64,000 bases of DNA from Symbiodinium natans (GCA_905221605.1 CAJNDS010000013.1:124001-188000); one strand, 5' to 3'. Positions 43,633-52,601 are shown, numbered from the stretch's first letter. The notes: generated by a model not told the origin, from the sequence alone. Program-made: numbers and translations.

Positions 43633-45976
43633 GGTTATGAGCCCAATGATGCCAATGGCGGAGGGCATGGCAGGTGTTCGAGATTCAGTTCCTGGACAAG
43701 CTGGTTTGCCGAGTGGGGAAATGGGCAGACATGGTGGATATGGAACACTGAATCCGATCCCGAGTCGGAGTGGAGCAATGGGACCATCGCCTTTGATGAA
43801 TGGTGTGAATCCTGCAGGAGTGGCTGCTTCTTTGGATGGGCCAACGATAACCGGATCTGGCGAAGCGAGAACCGCACTGGGCGCGACGAACGAAACGACG
43901 AGGGTGGGTCTAGGGTCTAGGGTTGACATAGGGCCAGCAGAACTGCAGCAGCATCAGCAGACAGCAGTTCCTTCACACCCAGCCACAGCACCTCAGGCCC
44001 TGGGACCACCACTACCAGGTCCGAGCCCCTTCCAAGGTCGTCCTCAAGAACAGCCACAGCTCGCTTTGGAGGCACCACCTGCTAGAGAAGCCGCCAGGGT
44101 CCCTCAAGAACCAGATGATCAATCCCTGCTGGCTATGGTTCCTCGTCAAGGCCTACTACAACCGTCCCAAGAGGCCCGAAATGCAATGGCGCAGCTAGCT
44201 GAGCAACAGACAGCTCTCGTTGCAGCGGTCCAGTCTAGGGCCCGAAGGATGTTGCAGGGGACAGGTGTGGAGCCGAGTGCTCAAGATCCAGTTCATAGCA
44301 GTGAAGATCATGTGGTTTGGTATTCCAGGCTACGAGGACTTGTTCAGGGCGTGGTGAATCCAGTGATGGAGAGGGTCCAGGTGATGAGGAGTCGTACTGC
44401 GATGAGCTCACCCCAGGCCTGGCAGTCACCGACAACGACGCCCGAACCTCGTGAAACTGGAACTCCACTTATGGAACCTGCCATGCAGCAAGCCATGCAG
44501 GAATGGACACAGAGGACCTCTTTGTTGCAGCCAAGGCAAGATCTGTTTGGAAGTCCTGCTGAGCACTCGTCGGGCGAATCTGTCTCCCCTGAGATGGTGC
44601 AAGAAGAGGTCAGGCGACAAGTTCAGATTGCAATCCAAGGACGAGATGTCAAGGTGCACCAGCTTCAATCGGAAAATGACGAGTTGAAGAAACTGCTGCA
44701 TCAGGTGATGGAAGCCGCCTCAAGACCGCAGGGGGTGGGTGAGGAGATGACGAGAGCCGACCTGAGAGGCCGCTTGGGATCTGGGGGCCTTGAACTTCCA
44801 GGTGTTCGAAGGGCAAGGGGAAGCGATCGTCCTCATCAACCAGAGGAACTACGGCCAATTGGGGTGGAAAACGAAGCTGCAGGGCTGCTTGGTCCTCCCC
44901 CTGGATTGGATGGTGGTGGATATAGAGCTAGCTTCGTGAACAATGATGGTGGCAATGTGGGTGGTGGTGCCCAGGGACAGGGCACAGGGAAACCGCCTAC
45001 AGGGTTGAGCTCTGATCTGCAAGGAGGGCAAGCCGTGGCGAGTGGAGGCGAGAACCTTGGCAAGAACGACACCCTTCCTGAAGCAGGTCGGAGCAGTGGT
45101 GGCGCTGGTGGCATGGGAGGTGGAGGACCAAAGGACAAGGAGACCTCGACCCTTGAGCTTCTAGCACATGGAATTCAGCAGTTGCAGCAGATGCAGATGA
45201 AGAAGGATGGCCATGACCCTGAGCTCCTGAAGGGCAGTGTCGAATTACCGAAGATGCCGGAGCCCTACACAGATAGCAGTTCAGTGGCCTTCCTGGAGTG
45301 GATGTATGAAGCGGGGCAACTCATCGGCTCCCTGACGGAGAAAGCCTCTGGATGGTGGGAGGCGAACTCCCAGTTGGCAGTGAACACCTACAAGGCCTAC
45401 CAAGGTGAGTCGCCACTCCAAAAGTTGAAGATCAGGGTGGGGGCGAACTCCTTTGTGGACGATGAGAAATGGTCAAGACTGGAACGAAGAGTCATGACCT
45501 TACTGCTCCAGTCGATGCAACCCCAAATCAAGAACGAGGTGATGATGCTCCGGATAGACAAGGTCAAGGATTGTCTGTTCAAGCTCTACACCATCTACAC
45601 CCCGGGTGGAGCAAGTGAGAGGGCATCATTGATCAAACAACTGGAGTACATTGCGCCTCAAGACAGCCCAACGGAGCTCACCGCCAGCTTGAGGAAATGG
45701 AAGAAGCTGGTCTCTCGAGCCTCAGAGATGGGAGTGAACATTCCCGATGGCTCTGTGCTGATGGTGGCGGTGGAGAATGCGATCAAGAAGGTTGTAAGTG
45801 GACAACCGGATATGGCCTTCAAGCTGAACATGGCGAAGCAGGACCTCCAGCTCCCTTACCAGCCACATATCACCTCCGTCTTGACCTATGTGGACCATAT
45901 CCTGGATGAGCTCCAACAGGTGATCCCCATTGCGCGCAACGACCCGAAGCTCAAGGGCATGAATGTGGAACCTTGA
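43580..45976 (+). CDS. gag: Gag protein
   Basis: 798 residues if translation starts at the ATG inside the LTR; a later start is possible (for example 43637). The first 340 residues are Gln/Pro/Gly-rich low complexity. A leucine-zipper-like helix follows (about residues 345-382, with QLQSENDELKKLLHQVMEAA). A glycine-rich linker leads to a helical Gag core at about 553-793, with a tryptophan-rich SGWWEAN segment and a LYTIYTPGGASERASLIKQL segment, as I recall from Symbiodinium copia polyproteins. The stop TGA is at 45974-45976, and the zinc fingers lie downstream in the -1 frame, so either a frame change or a one-base loss separates them. Confidence 0.85.
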   Translation: MALQSSDDIHNLRPPTGQVMSPMMPMAEGMAGVRDSVPGQAGLPSGEMGRHGGYGTLNPIPSRSGAMGPSPLMNGVNPAGVAASLDGPTITGSGEARTALGATNETTRVGLGSRVDIGPAELQQHQQTAVPSHPATAPQALGPPLPGPSPFQGRPQEQPQLALEAPPAREAARVPQEPDDQSLLAMVPRQGLLQPSQEARNAMAQLAEQQTALVAAVQSRARRMLQGTGVEPSAQDPVHSSEDHVVWYSRLRGLVQGVVNPVMERVQVMRSRTAMSSPQAWQSPTTTPEPRETGTPLMEPAMQQAMQEWTQRTSLLQPRQDLFGSPAEHSSGESVSPEMVQEEVRRQVQIAIQGRDVKVHQLQSENDELKKLLHQVMEAASRPQGVGEEMTRADLRGRLGSGGLELPGVRRARGSDRPHQPEELRPIGVENEAAGLLGPPPGLDGGGYRASFVNNDGGNVGGGAQGQGTGKPPTGLSSDLQGGQAVASGGENLGKNDTLPEAGRSSGGAGGMGGGGPKDKETSTLELLAHGIQQLQQMQMKKDGHDPELLKGSVELPKMPEPYTDSSSVAFLEWMYEAGQLIGSLTEKASGWWEANSQLAVNTYKAYQGESPLQKLKIRVGANSFVDDEKWSRLERRVMTLLLQSMQPQIKNEVMMLRIDKVKDCLFKLYTIYTPGGASERASLIKQLEYIAPQDSPTELTASLRKWKKLVSRASEMGVNIPDGSVLMVAVENAIKKVVSGQPDMAFKLNMAKQDLQLPYQPHITSVLTYVDHILDELQQVIPIARNDPKLKGMNVEP
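43633..43644 (+). promoter_or_regulatory. Primer binding site, half-tRNA-iMet type
   Basis: GGTTATGAGCCC follows the LTR directly. Its complement GGGCTCATAACC matches the anticodon stem-loop of tRNA-Met (CAU in the middle), not a tRNA 3' end. Drosophila copia has a near-identical site used with a 5' half of initiator tRNA. The site is also read as codons of the Gag frame. Confidence 0.7.
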
Positions 45977-47634
45977 AAACACCGTCCAATGCTGGAAGTC
46001 CAGCAAGAGGCCAGAAAGCACCTTGCAAGTTCTGGTCCAGTGACGAAGGTTGTCGGAAAGGTTCCAGTTGCAAGTTTGCTCATGAGTTCATGTCCAAGGA
46101 GGAAAAGAAGGGTCGATGCTGGCATTGTGGAGGAAAGAACCACCGGCAGAACGAATGCCCTGTGAAAACGGGAAAATCAAAAGGAGGTGGAAAGGGAAGC
46201 TCGTCCACCCAATCTACAACTCCACCGACTTCGACAACGGCTACCGTGGCAGCGATGGCGGTGACCCCTGCTTCTAGTGATCAACCTCTTCAATCAGGAG
46301 AAGCCCCAGCATCCACAGCGCCTGCAGGTTCGGGAACATTGACCTCGTCCGGTTCGTCCTCGGCTGCCTCTACCGTCTTGTTTTCGGAGCAACCGACCCA
46401 AGCTCAAACCACTGAAGTCCGTGAGCTGGCGGAACAATTCCTGGCGAAGTTGAAGCGACTGGCACCCATGCAGGTGGAAACCAATGAGGCCATCGCGACC
46501 TTGAACCACTTCCTCCGGAGTCAAGGGCTGGAATCACCGCAAGGATTGGCTCTTCTTGACAGTGGAGCCTCTCACCCATATAGAGCTCCAAGGTCTCAAG
46601 ATGAAGTTCAGAAGGCCAGAAAAGTGGCGGTCCAGTTGGCGGATGGGAGGACAGTTCGGCTTCGACAAACTACCGCAGGGACCCTGTTGCCGGAACAAGC
46701 CAATGAGGGTGACAACTTCGGTGGGACCATCCTGCCTTTAGGCAGCTTGGTGCAGTCACTTGGGTGTACTTTGAGGTGGAGCCGGAGGCGAGGACTACAA
46801 GTTCACCATCCAGAACATGGTCTGCTGCCCACAAAGCTTGTGGGAAATTGCCCGGTCTTGAGAGAGGCCGAAGCTCTGAAGCTAATCAGTGACCTAGAGG
46901 AGGTTGAGCTCGGGAAGTTGAAGGCCAACAACATGGATGGCGTCATGAGGGCATTGAACACCGGAGGTCAAGAAGAAGGGCCATCATGGAGGGAAGGTTT
47001 GGATGAGTTCGTGGCAACGGGATCCAGGAGGGCTCTTCGTCGAATGCTGTTGGATCCAGACTCACCTTTGGGTTCTTGTACTGAGGACGAGATTGTGGCT
47101 ATGATCGGCTTGGACGATGTGAACCTAAGTGATTCGAGCGGGGCGTCTATCTTGAAGGGTTTGCCGCTGAACCGAGCAGCAAGGCGAAGATTGCTGTCTA
47201 CAAGATGGGCGATACACATGTTCAGTGGTGAGAGCAAGGAAGCTGAGATGGAAACGGAGTCCATGTCGACCCTGAAGATAGACCTGCGAATATCCAAAAG
47301 GTATGACATGCTGAAGAGCCACGAGACCACCAAGGCCCTACTGTGGGCTGCAGCTCGAGGACAAGTGGAAGGCATCTATGGGGGTCCGCCTCGTAAGATG
47401 GAGAACCGAAGCCTTTTGTGGCCATGGAATTGCCTGGGCCGAGCGACTTCTGGAGTGGCCCTGTCTGGCAGGGCATTAAGTCGACCTACGATGTGGCCAC
47501 CCTCTACATGGAGGCAAACCATGAAAGATACGCCTTCGCCACCAACCTCAACGTCCCGAATGGTTTCCTGGTACCGAACTTTGAAGCCTTGTCCCAATCA
47601 ACACCTCCGAGATCCCAATGGCCAGATGAGCTGA
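45973..47634 (+). CDS. Nucleocapsid zinc fingers and aspartic protease
   Basis: This frame is open from 45910 and has no ATG near its start (TTG at 45973), so it is probably read through from Gag. A CCCH finger (C-x8-C-x5-C-x3-H) covers 46024-46083, and a CCHC knuckle (CWHCGGKNHRQNEC) covers 46117-46158. After a Ser/Thr linker comes the retroviral-type protease motif DSGAS at 46558. Further on HMFSG (47221) and GGPP (47380-47391) resemble motifs I and IV of C5 methyltransferases. The meaningful frame leaves at about 47397; the last 79 codons to 47634 are probably out of frame. Confidence 0.8.
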   Translation: MKTPSNAGSPARGQKAPCKFWSSDEGCRKGSSCKFAHEFMSKEEKKGRCWHCGGKNHRQNECPVKTGKSKGGGKGSSSTQSTTPPTSTTATVAAMAVTPASSDQPLQSGEAPASTAPAGSGTLTSSGSSSAASTVLFSEQPTQAQTTEVRELAEQFLAKLKRLAPMQVETNEAIATLNHFLRSQGLESPQGLALLDSGASHPYRAPRSQDEVQKARKVAVQLADGRTVRLRQTTAGTLLPEQANEGDNFGGTILPLGSLVQSLGCTLRWSRRRGLQVHHPEHGLLPTKLVGNCPVLREAEALKLISDLEEVELGKLKANNMDGVMRALNTGGQEEGPSWREGLDEFVATGSRRALRRMLLDPDSPLGSCTEDEIVAMIGLDDVNLSDSSGASILKGLPLNRAARRRLLSTRWAIHMFSGESKEAEMETESMSTLKIDLRISKRYDMLKSHETTKALLWAAARGQVEGIYGGPPRKMENRSLLWPWNCLGRATSGVALSGRALSRPTMWPPSTWRQTMKDTPSPPTSTSRMVSWYRTLKPCPNQHLRDPNGQMS

Positions 47635-50600
47635 AGCAGCGACTGTATACCGGGATGAAGCTTTGGAGAGTCTATGGGGACGAAGGCATGAGATTGAGGA
47701 TGATGGCAAGGATGACAAAGCCGGTGAACATGACGGAAAAGGAGCTGAAGCATTGGGAGGACCATGTGAAGGCAGGCCACATCCCTTATGATCGTCGTTG
47801 CCAAACATGTGTCCGGACGGCGGCGACAGGCCGGGCCCACCGGAGAACTTTAGCGCCGAGTGCATACTCACTTTCGCTGGATATCGCCGGTCCTTTCAGG
47901 GCCAGAGGCGAAACAGCGGATTCGGCTCGCTACAGGTACCTCCTCGTGGGAGCATACTGCCATCCGAAGTTGGAAGTCTGTCGGGAGAGTCCAAATCCTG
48001 AGGAAGAAGCTGAGGTGCAGGATGATGGTCTGGGGGTGGACAATGATGACCCTATGGAAGAGGAGGATAAAGACGATCCAGTTGAGGAGGAGGACGACGA
48101 CTACCAGAAAGAGATGAATGAGAGGTACAAGATGATCTACAAACACATTGGAGATGACATCGAGTACCAGACCTTGCACTTCGCAGTACCTATGGAGACC
48201 CGAACAGGGAAGGAGGTGTTTGCGAAGGTCCGAGACATCTACCTGGAGCTTCGTCGCGATGGACTGCCCTTAACAAGAATCCACTCGGATCGGGGAAGGG
48301 AGTTAAAGGGGCAAGCCTTGAGGTCCTGGATGTCTGAACGGGACATCCTGGCGACTACGGGTGAGTCACAACAACCGCAGCAGAATGGAAGAGCTGAAGC
48401 CCTTGTACGACAGTTGAAGAGCAGATGCAGGACCCTACTCCGATCGTCAGGATTACCCAGAACATGTTGGCCTCTAGCTGCAACCTTCAGTGCTCGAAGA
48501 CAAAGAGATCTAGCGCTTGGAAAGCTTGATGACAAGGACCTCACCTTCGGGGCGAAAACCTATGTCAAGGCCAAGGTCTTTGGAACTGGAGGCTCGTACG
48601 ATTTAGATGAAAGATGGAAGGAAGGGGTCTTCGTGGGATATTCCAGTGATGTCCAACGGGGAAAGGTTGTCCGGTTCGGAGATGGGGGCTATGTCACGAG
48701 TGTGCATTTGAGACCGTATCTGGTGGACTCGGACGACCTGGTGGACCCGAATCCCTTGGAGCTGCATCTACCAGCACCAGAACGTCGTGTTCGAGGGAAG
48801 GCACGAATCGCTGGAATGACCCTGCCAGAGACTTCTGCTGAGTTGTTGGCGAAGGAGTACCTCCAGGAGGAGAAGTTCGACTTAGAAGACATCCTTCGAC
48901 TATGGCAAGAGCTCAAACCACAACCCAAGGAAGGACTACGGACAAGCAGAAGGGAGAAAAGAAAGGAGGAACCAGCGATCTGGAAGACTGGTCAATTCAC
49001 CCATGGTGGGATTTGCGGTCTGCTTGAAGCAACAAGGACAATGCCTTGGACAACATCCTACTTGACCAAGGTCCTCTCTGAGTGGGTGGGGCACAACGAG
49101 TTCACCGCGCTGCAGATCACGGACAATGTGGGGATGCAAATGCATAGAGACAGCCACAACTACCAAAGCCGAATGAACGTTGTCTTGCCTGTGTGCTTGC
49201 CGGAACAGGGAGGTGGAATATGGGTTGAGGCCGACGAGGTGGACTACTGTTGGGAAGATGAATGGAGGCAAGTTCGCGAAGCTGAATGGCGAAGAGGCAA
49301 AGTCCATGAACTACGACTTGGAGAACCAATCACATTCGACCCGAGGAAGTACCATGTGACTGAAGATTGGGTGGGAAGAAGGGTGGTTGTGGCAATGTAT
49401 ACTCCAAGGGCGAAGAATATGGATGGCTTCACGAAGGAAACCTTGGATGACCTTGGATTTGGAATGCCGGAAGAGGACCTCAGGCAGTTTCCCGATTACA
49501 AGAAAGGTGCGATCTTGAAGATGATGAACATGGCCCAAGAGGACAGGGAGGTGGACGCGGTGGTATTCCAAATGAAGGAGCCAACAGAATCCAAGGTGAA
49601 TTTAGAAGAATCTTTAGACGAGCTTCATGAACTTCAAGAAGGAATTATGGAAAGGCTTCGAGCTCGGGCTGAGAATCTAAGGGACCTCCTCAATGAGGAG
49701 GAGATCTTAGCGGAAGAGCTACAAGCGACCAATGAAATGGTGAAGGAGGAAGCGGACCACGCCCGGGTGACGATCGAGGAGTGGCTTAAGGATGCCGAGG
49801 AGAAGATGGGCAAAGTGAGAAAGGTAACTGAGTCCTTTTTCCTCAAAGTCGCGAACCTGAACGAGAATGATGAGATCGCGAATGTGGAGGAGTACCTTCA
49901 GAATCTGCAGGAGGACTTGAAGGTGACCTTGGATGTGCCCTTGGACCAGGTGAAGCTGTGTCTCGAAAAATGGGTTGAAGCAATCCAAAAGGAGCTAACC
50001 AACCTGGAGGTGAACACCGGGGCGCTAGAGAGAATCACCATGGAGGAGGCGAAGCAGATGGAAAGAGAGGGAAGGCTCCGACTCATCCCTGGAAAAATGG
50101 TCTTCACTGTCAAACCTGTGGGGGAGGCCAATTCGGGGAGTATCTCATCTACATCACCAAAATGGAAACGGAAAGCGAGGATGGTTATCTGTGGGAACAG
50201 GGTGGACTTCGATGACGACCACACCAAGGAGTTGCTCTATGCTTCGGGGGCATCGGCCGAGAGTCTGAGGATCGCACTGTGCATTGCAGTGGCAGGTGGG
50301 TGGCTGGCAGCAGTCACCGATATCACTGGTGCATTTCTTCTTTCGGAATGGCCAGAAGGCAAGCCTCGATATGGTGTCCTACCTCCTCGAATTCTTCAAC
50401 AGGGTGGATTTCTGGGGCCTACGGATGTTCTTTTGGTCAAGCGGCCGCTATACGGACTCCGTGAGTCGCCGGCACTTTGGGCTTCCTACAGAACACGTGT
50501 GTTAAAGGGTCTGGAGATACCGTACCACAAGGGCAGCCTCCGGTTGAAACAGCTGAGGACGGACTCTGAGCTGTGGATGATCATGTTCTGCGAGGGCGAG

Positions 50601-52469
50601 GAAATGACCCTGTACGGCATCCTGGTCACTTATGTCGATGATCTTCTGTACCTCAGCGACTCGGAAATCATTGAAGCCGTGCATGGATGGATCAAGGAGA
50701 GGTGGCCTTGTGCTCCATTGGAGTATGCCAAACAAGAAGGGGGCATAAGATACCTGGGAATGGAGTTGGTCCAGGATGAGAACGGACTATTCTCCTTGGG
50801 GCAGGCGGGCTACGTGCGAAATCTGGTCCGAATCCATGGTTTGAGCGAGGAGGCTACATCGAACCTACCATGCCCGAAGGAATGGTTGTGTGACGATGAC
50901 TACGACCTTCAGGAGGAGAACTACACGGAAAGCGAATTGAGGCGTGGACAAAAAATCACAGGAGAGTGTCTGTGGTTATCGTGTAGAACCCGACCCGACC
51001 TCCTCTTCGTCACCAACTACATGTCGTCGACCGTGTCACGATCTCCATGCCGCGTGTATCGCATTGGGCTTAAAGTCATCGCCTACTTGAATGCGACGGT
51101 TGACCTGAAAATCCGGGTGGATAAGATCCCAAGCAGTTCCGACCAGATCCCAAGCAGTTCCGACCAGATCCCAAGCAGTTCCAACCAGATCCCGAGCAGT
51201 TCCAACCAGATCCCGAGCAGTTCCAACCAGATTCTAAACAGCAGCGATGACAAGCAAGCACACCAGGTGGTTTCGGGTCATAAGGTTCGGTTCAACGTGC
51301 AACTCTGTGGATATTCAGATGCTTCCTTTGCACCGTTTGGTGGAAAGAGCTTTGGTGCCAGTGTTGCAGTGGTGGGAAGGACTCCAGTTGCCTGGAAAGC
51401 GAGCAAACAGTCGATGGTGAGCATGTCGGTTTGTGAGGCAGAGATGATGGAAAGTGCGACATGTGGGCTTCTTCTTGAATCGGTGGCTTCAATCCTGGTG
51501 GAAATTTGTGGACCAATTGTCTGCCCTGAACTAAGGGTAGACAATGCTGCTGCCACGAGCCTCCTTTCAGGCTCACATGGGTCATGGCGGACTCGACACC
51601 TGAGAATCAGACATGCCTACATCTTGGACAAGATCGCCCGAGGAGAACTCCGAGTGAAACACACTCCGGGGGACCGCCAATTGGCGGACCTTCCAACGAA
51701 ACTACATCCCCGGGCTCGACTGATGGAATTGCTGCGATTGTGGGCAATGTTTGGACTTCCGGAGTTGGACAGGGCACATCAGATGGAGGATCTGAGGCTT
51801 TGCTACCTGATGCTGGCAATGATGGCTATGATGTCGATTGGCGTTGAAGGAAGGAAGGTCGAAGACCCGAACTCCTTTCTGAAGGAGCCTCTGGCAGCGA
51901 CTGGAACGATGGAGCTTCTGTTGCTGCTGGGAATGTCGTGCGTTGTGGCTGTGGCATGCTGGGAGATGATCAAGATGATTGGAAAGTGGGGCTGGAATAA
52001 GATGTTTGGGACAAAGAAGACGAGGAAGCTAAGAAGGCTTCGAGACTTGGCGAAGATGGCAGCGGAAGCAGAGGTGAAACGAAGCCTGGAACAAGCGAGT
52101 GAGGAGTCCGAGGCTACAATCCACCAAGCAATGCGACAGACCGGAAACCGGGCAACGTCTTCGTCTCAGCCAAAGACGAGGACCGTGGGAACACAGACCC
52201 CAGCTGTGGAGCCGGAAATCCATGAGAGGGTGGTGACTGTTCATGTTCCAGAGGTTCGAGAAAGAGTGGTTCATGTAGAAGTCCCAGCCCGGGAAACCCA
52301 TCGCTATGACCGTATCAACGAGATCTACATGACCGGCCACGGTGGAGGCGCTTTCCACACTTGCCAGGACTGCCAGGGCTTCCGATTGGCGACATCAAGG
52401 GTGCATCCCATTGCCTTGTGTACCTGGTGCAGCCGATCCCGCCCGATATTCACGCGGAGCCTAGTCTAG
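47418..52469 (+). CDS. pol: Pol: integrase, oxygenase-like domain, reverse transcriptase, RNase H
   Basis: 1683 codons counted from GTG 47418; the frame is open from 47397, so the true start is a fusion to the preceding frame. Integrase: zinc part HVKAGHIPYDRRCQTC near residue 116; catalytic Asp at 47880 and 48288 and Glu at 48396, spaced D-35-E; C-terminal WKEGVFVGYSS. Oxygenase-like domain at 48981-49410. Long coiled coil at about 49600-50030. Reverse transcriptase: KARMVICGN, catalytic Asp at 50319 (DITGAF), LVKRPLYGLRESPALW, and YVDD at 50631. RNase H: GYSDASFAPFGGKSFGASV, CEAEMM at 51435, RVDNAAA at 51537, KHTPGDRQLADLPTK. The tail has hydrophobic segments and a CxxC pair. No internal stops. 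Stop TAG 52467-52469. Confidence 0.92.
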   Translation: MAMELPGPSDFWSGPVWQGIKSTYDVATLYMEANHERYAFATNLNVPNGFLVPNFEALSQSTPPRSQWPDELKQRLYTGMKLWRVYGDEGMRLRMMARMTKPVNMTEKELKHWEDHVKAGHIPYDRRCQTCVRTAATGRAHRRTLAPSAYSLSLDIAGPFRARGETADSARYRYLLVGAYCHPKLEVCRESPNPEEEAEVQDDGLGVDNDDPMEEEDKDDPVEEEDDDYQKEMNERYKMIYKHIGDDIEYQTLHFAVPMETRTGKEVFAKVRDIYLELRRDGLPLTRIHSDRGRELKGQALRSWMSERDILATTGESQQPQQNGRAEALVRQLKSRCRTLLRSSGLPRTCWPLAATFSARRQRDLALGKLDDKDLTFGAKTYVKAKVFGTGGSYDLDERWKEGVFVGYSSDVQRGKVVRFGDGGYVTSVHLRPYLVDSDDLVDPNPLELHLPAPERRVRGKARIAGMTLPETSAELLAKEYLQEEKFDLEDILRLWQELKPQPKEGLRTSRREKRKEEPAIWKTGQFTHGGICGLLEATRTMPWTTSYLTKVLSEWVGHNEFTALQITDNVGMQMHRDSHNYQSRMNVVLPVCLPEQGGGIWVEADEVDYCWEDEWRQVREAEWRRGKVHELRLGEPITFDPRKYHVTEDWVGRRVVVAMYTPRAKNMDGFTKETLDDLGFGMPEEDLRQFPDYKKGAILKMMNMAQEDREVDAVVFQMKEPTESKVNLEESLDELHELQEGIMERLRARAENLRDLLNEEEILAEELQATNEMVKEEADHARVTIEEWLKDAEEKMGKVRKVTESFFLKVANLNENDEIANVEEYLQNLQEDLKVTLDVPLDQVKLCLEKWVEAIQKELTNLEVNTGALERITMEEAKQMEREGRLRLIPGKMVFTVKPVGEANSGSISSTSPKWKRKARMVICGNRVDFDDDHTKELLYASGASAESLRIALCIAVAGGWLAAVTDITGAFLLSEWPEGKPRYGVLPPRILQQGGFLGPTDVLLVKRPLYGLRESPALWASYRTRVLKGLEIPYHKGSLRLKQLRTDSELWMIMFCEGEEMTLYGILVTYVDDLLYLSDSEIIEAVHGWIKERWPCAPLEYAKQEGGIRYLGMELVQDENGLFSLGQAGYVRNLVRIHGLSEEATSNLPCPKEWLCDDDYDLQEENYTESELRRGQKITGECLWLSCRTRPDLLFVTNYMSSTVSRSPCRVYRIGLKVIAYLNATVDLKIRVDKIPSSSDQIPSSSDQIPSSSNQIPSSSNQIPSSSNQILNSSDDKQAHQVVSGHKVRFNVQLCGYSDASFAPFGGKSFGASVAVVGRTPVAWKASKQSMVSMSVCEAEMMESATCGLLLESVASILVEICGPIVCPELRVDNAAATSLLSGSHGSWRTRHLRIRHAYILDKIARGELRVKHTPGDRQLADLPTKLHPRARLMELLRLWAMFGLPELDRAHQMEDLRLCYLMLAMMAMMSIGVEGRKVEDPNSFLKEPLAATGTMELLLLLGMSCVVAVACWEMIKMIGKWGWNKMFGTKKTRKLRRLRDLAKMAAEAEVKRSLEQASEESEATIHQAMRQTGNRATSSSQPKTRTVGTQTPAVEPEIHERVVTVHVPEVRERVVHVEVPARETHRYDRINEIYMTGHGGGAFHTCQDCQGFRLATSRVHPIALCTWCSRSRPIFTRSLV
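48981..49410 (+). other. 2OG-Fe(II)-oxygenase-like domain inside Pol
   Basis: Between integrase and reverse transcriptase. Visible pattern: His at 49143 and Asp at 49149 (MQMHRDSHNYQSRMNVVLP), then GGGIWVEADE, then FDPRKYHVTEDWVGRRVVVA with His at 49353 and Arg at 49377/49380. HxD, about 68 residues, His, 8 residues, Arg is the ligand layout of double-stranded beta-helix 2OG dioxygenases, and HRDxxN with GG after it recalls TET/JBP-like and AlkB-like members. Substrate and activity are unknown. Confidence 0.6.
51125..51250 (+). repeat. In-frame 21-bp tandem repeat in Pol
   Basis: Five units from 51125 to 51229 plus one decayed unit, each encoding IPSSS(D/N)Q. It sits between the reverse transcriptase thumb region and RNase H and keeps the frame, so it acts as an extendable serine-rich linker. 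Confidence 0.85.
51801..52469 (+). other. C-terminal extension of Pol: membrane helices and CxxC pair
   Basis: After RNase H two hydrophobic segments appear (51801-51843, LCYLMLAMMAMM; 51909-51971, MELLLLLGMSCVVAVACWEM), then a basic region, a Glu-rich helix, VHVPEV-type repeats and finally CQDC at 52362-52373 with CTWC at 52419-52430. Ordinary copia Pol ends at RNase H. Whether this is an envelope-like module is open. Confidence 0.6.
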
Positions 52470-52592
52470 CTCAACAAGTGAACAGGGCATAGCATGATGA
52501 TCCATGTGGAGCATGGATGCACTACGAAAGAACCACGTTCAGGAGCAGCTGTCAGATATCTTCTGGATGCTTCCAAGCCGAAGGCTAGAAGC

Positions 52593-52601
52593 AAGGAGGA
52601 G
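52593..52601 (+). promoter_or_regulatory. Polypurine tract
   Basis: AAGGAGGAG lies directly before the 3' LTR, where the plus-strand primer of an LTR element is expected. It is short. Confidence 0.6.

Noticed and set aside
47435-47634. Last 67 codons of the finger/protease frame as protein
   Set aside because: The overlapping Pol frame carries the family-like sequence here; the tail looks like an out-of-frame continuation.
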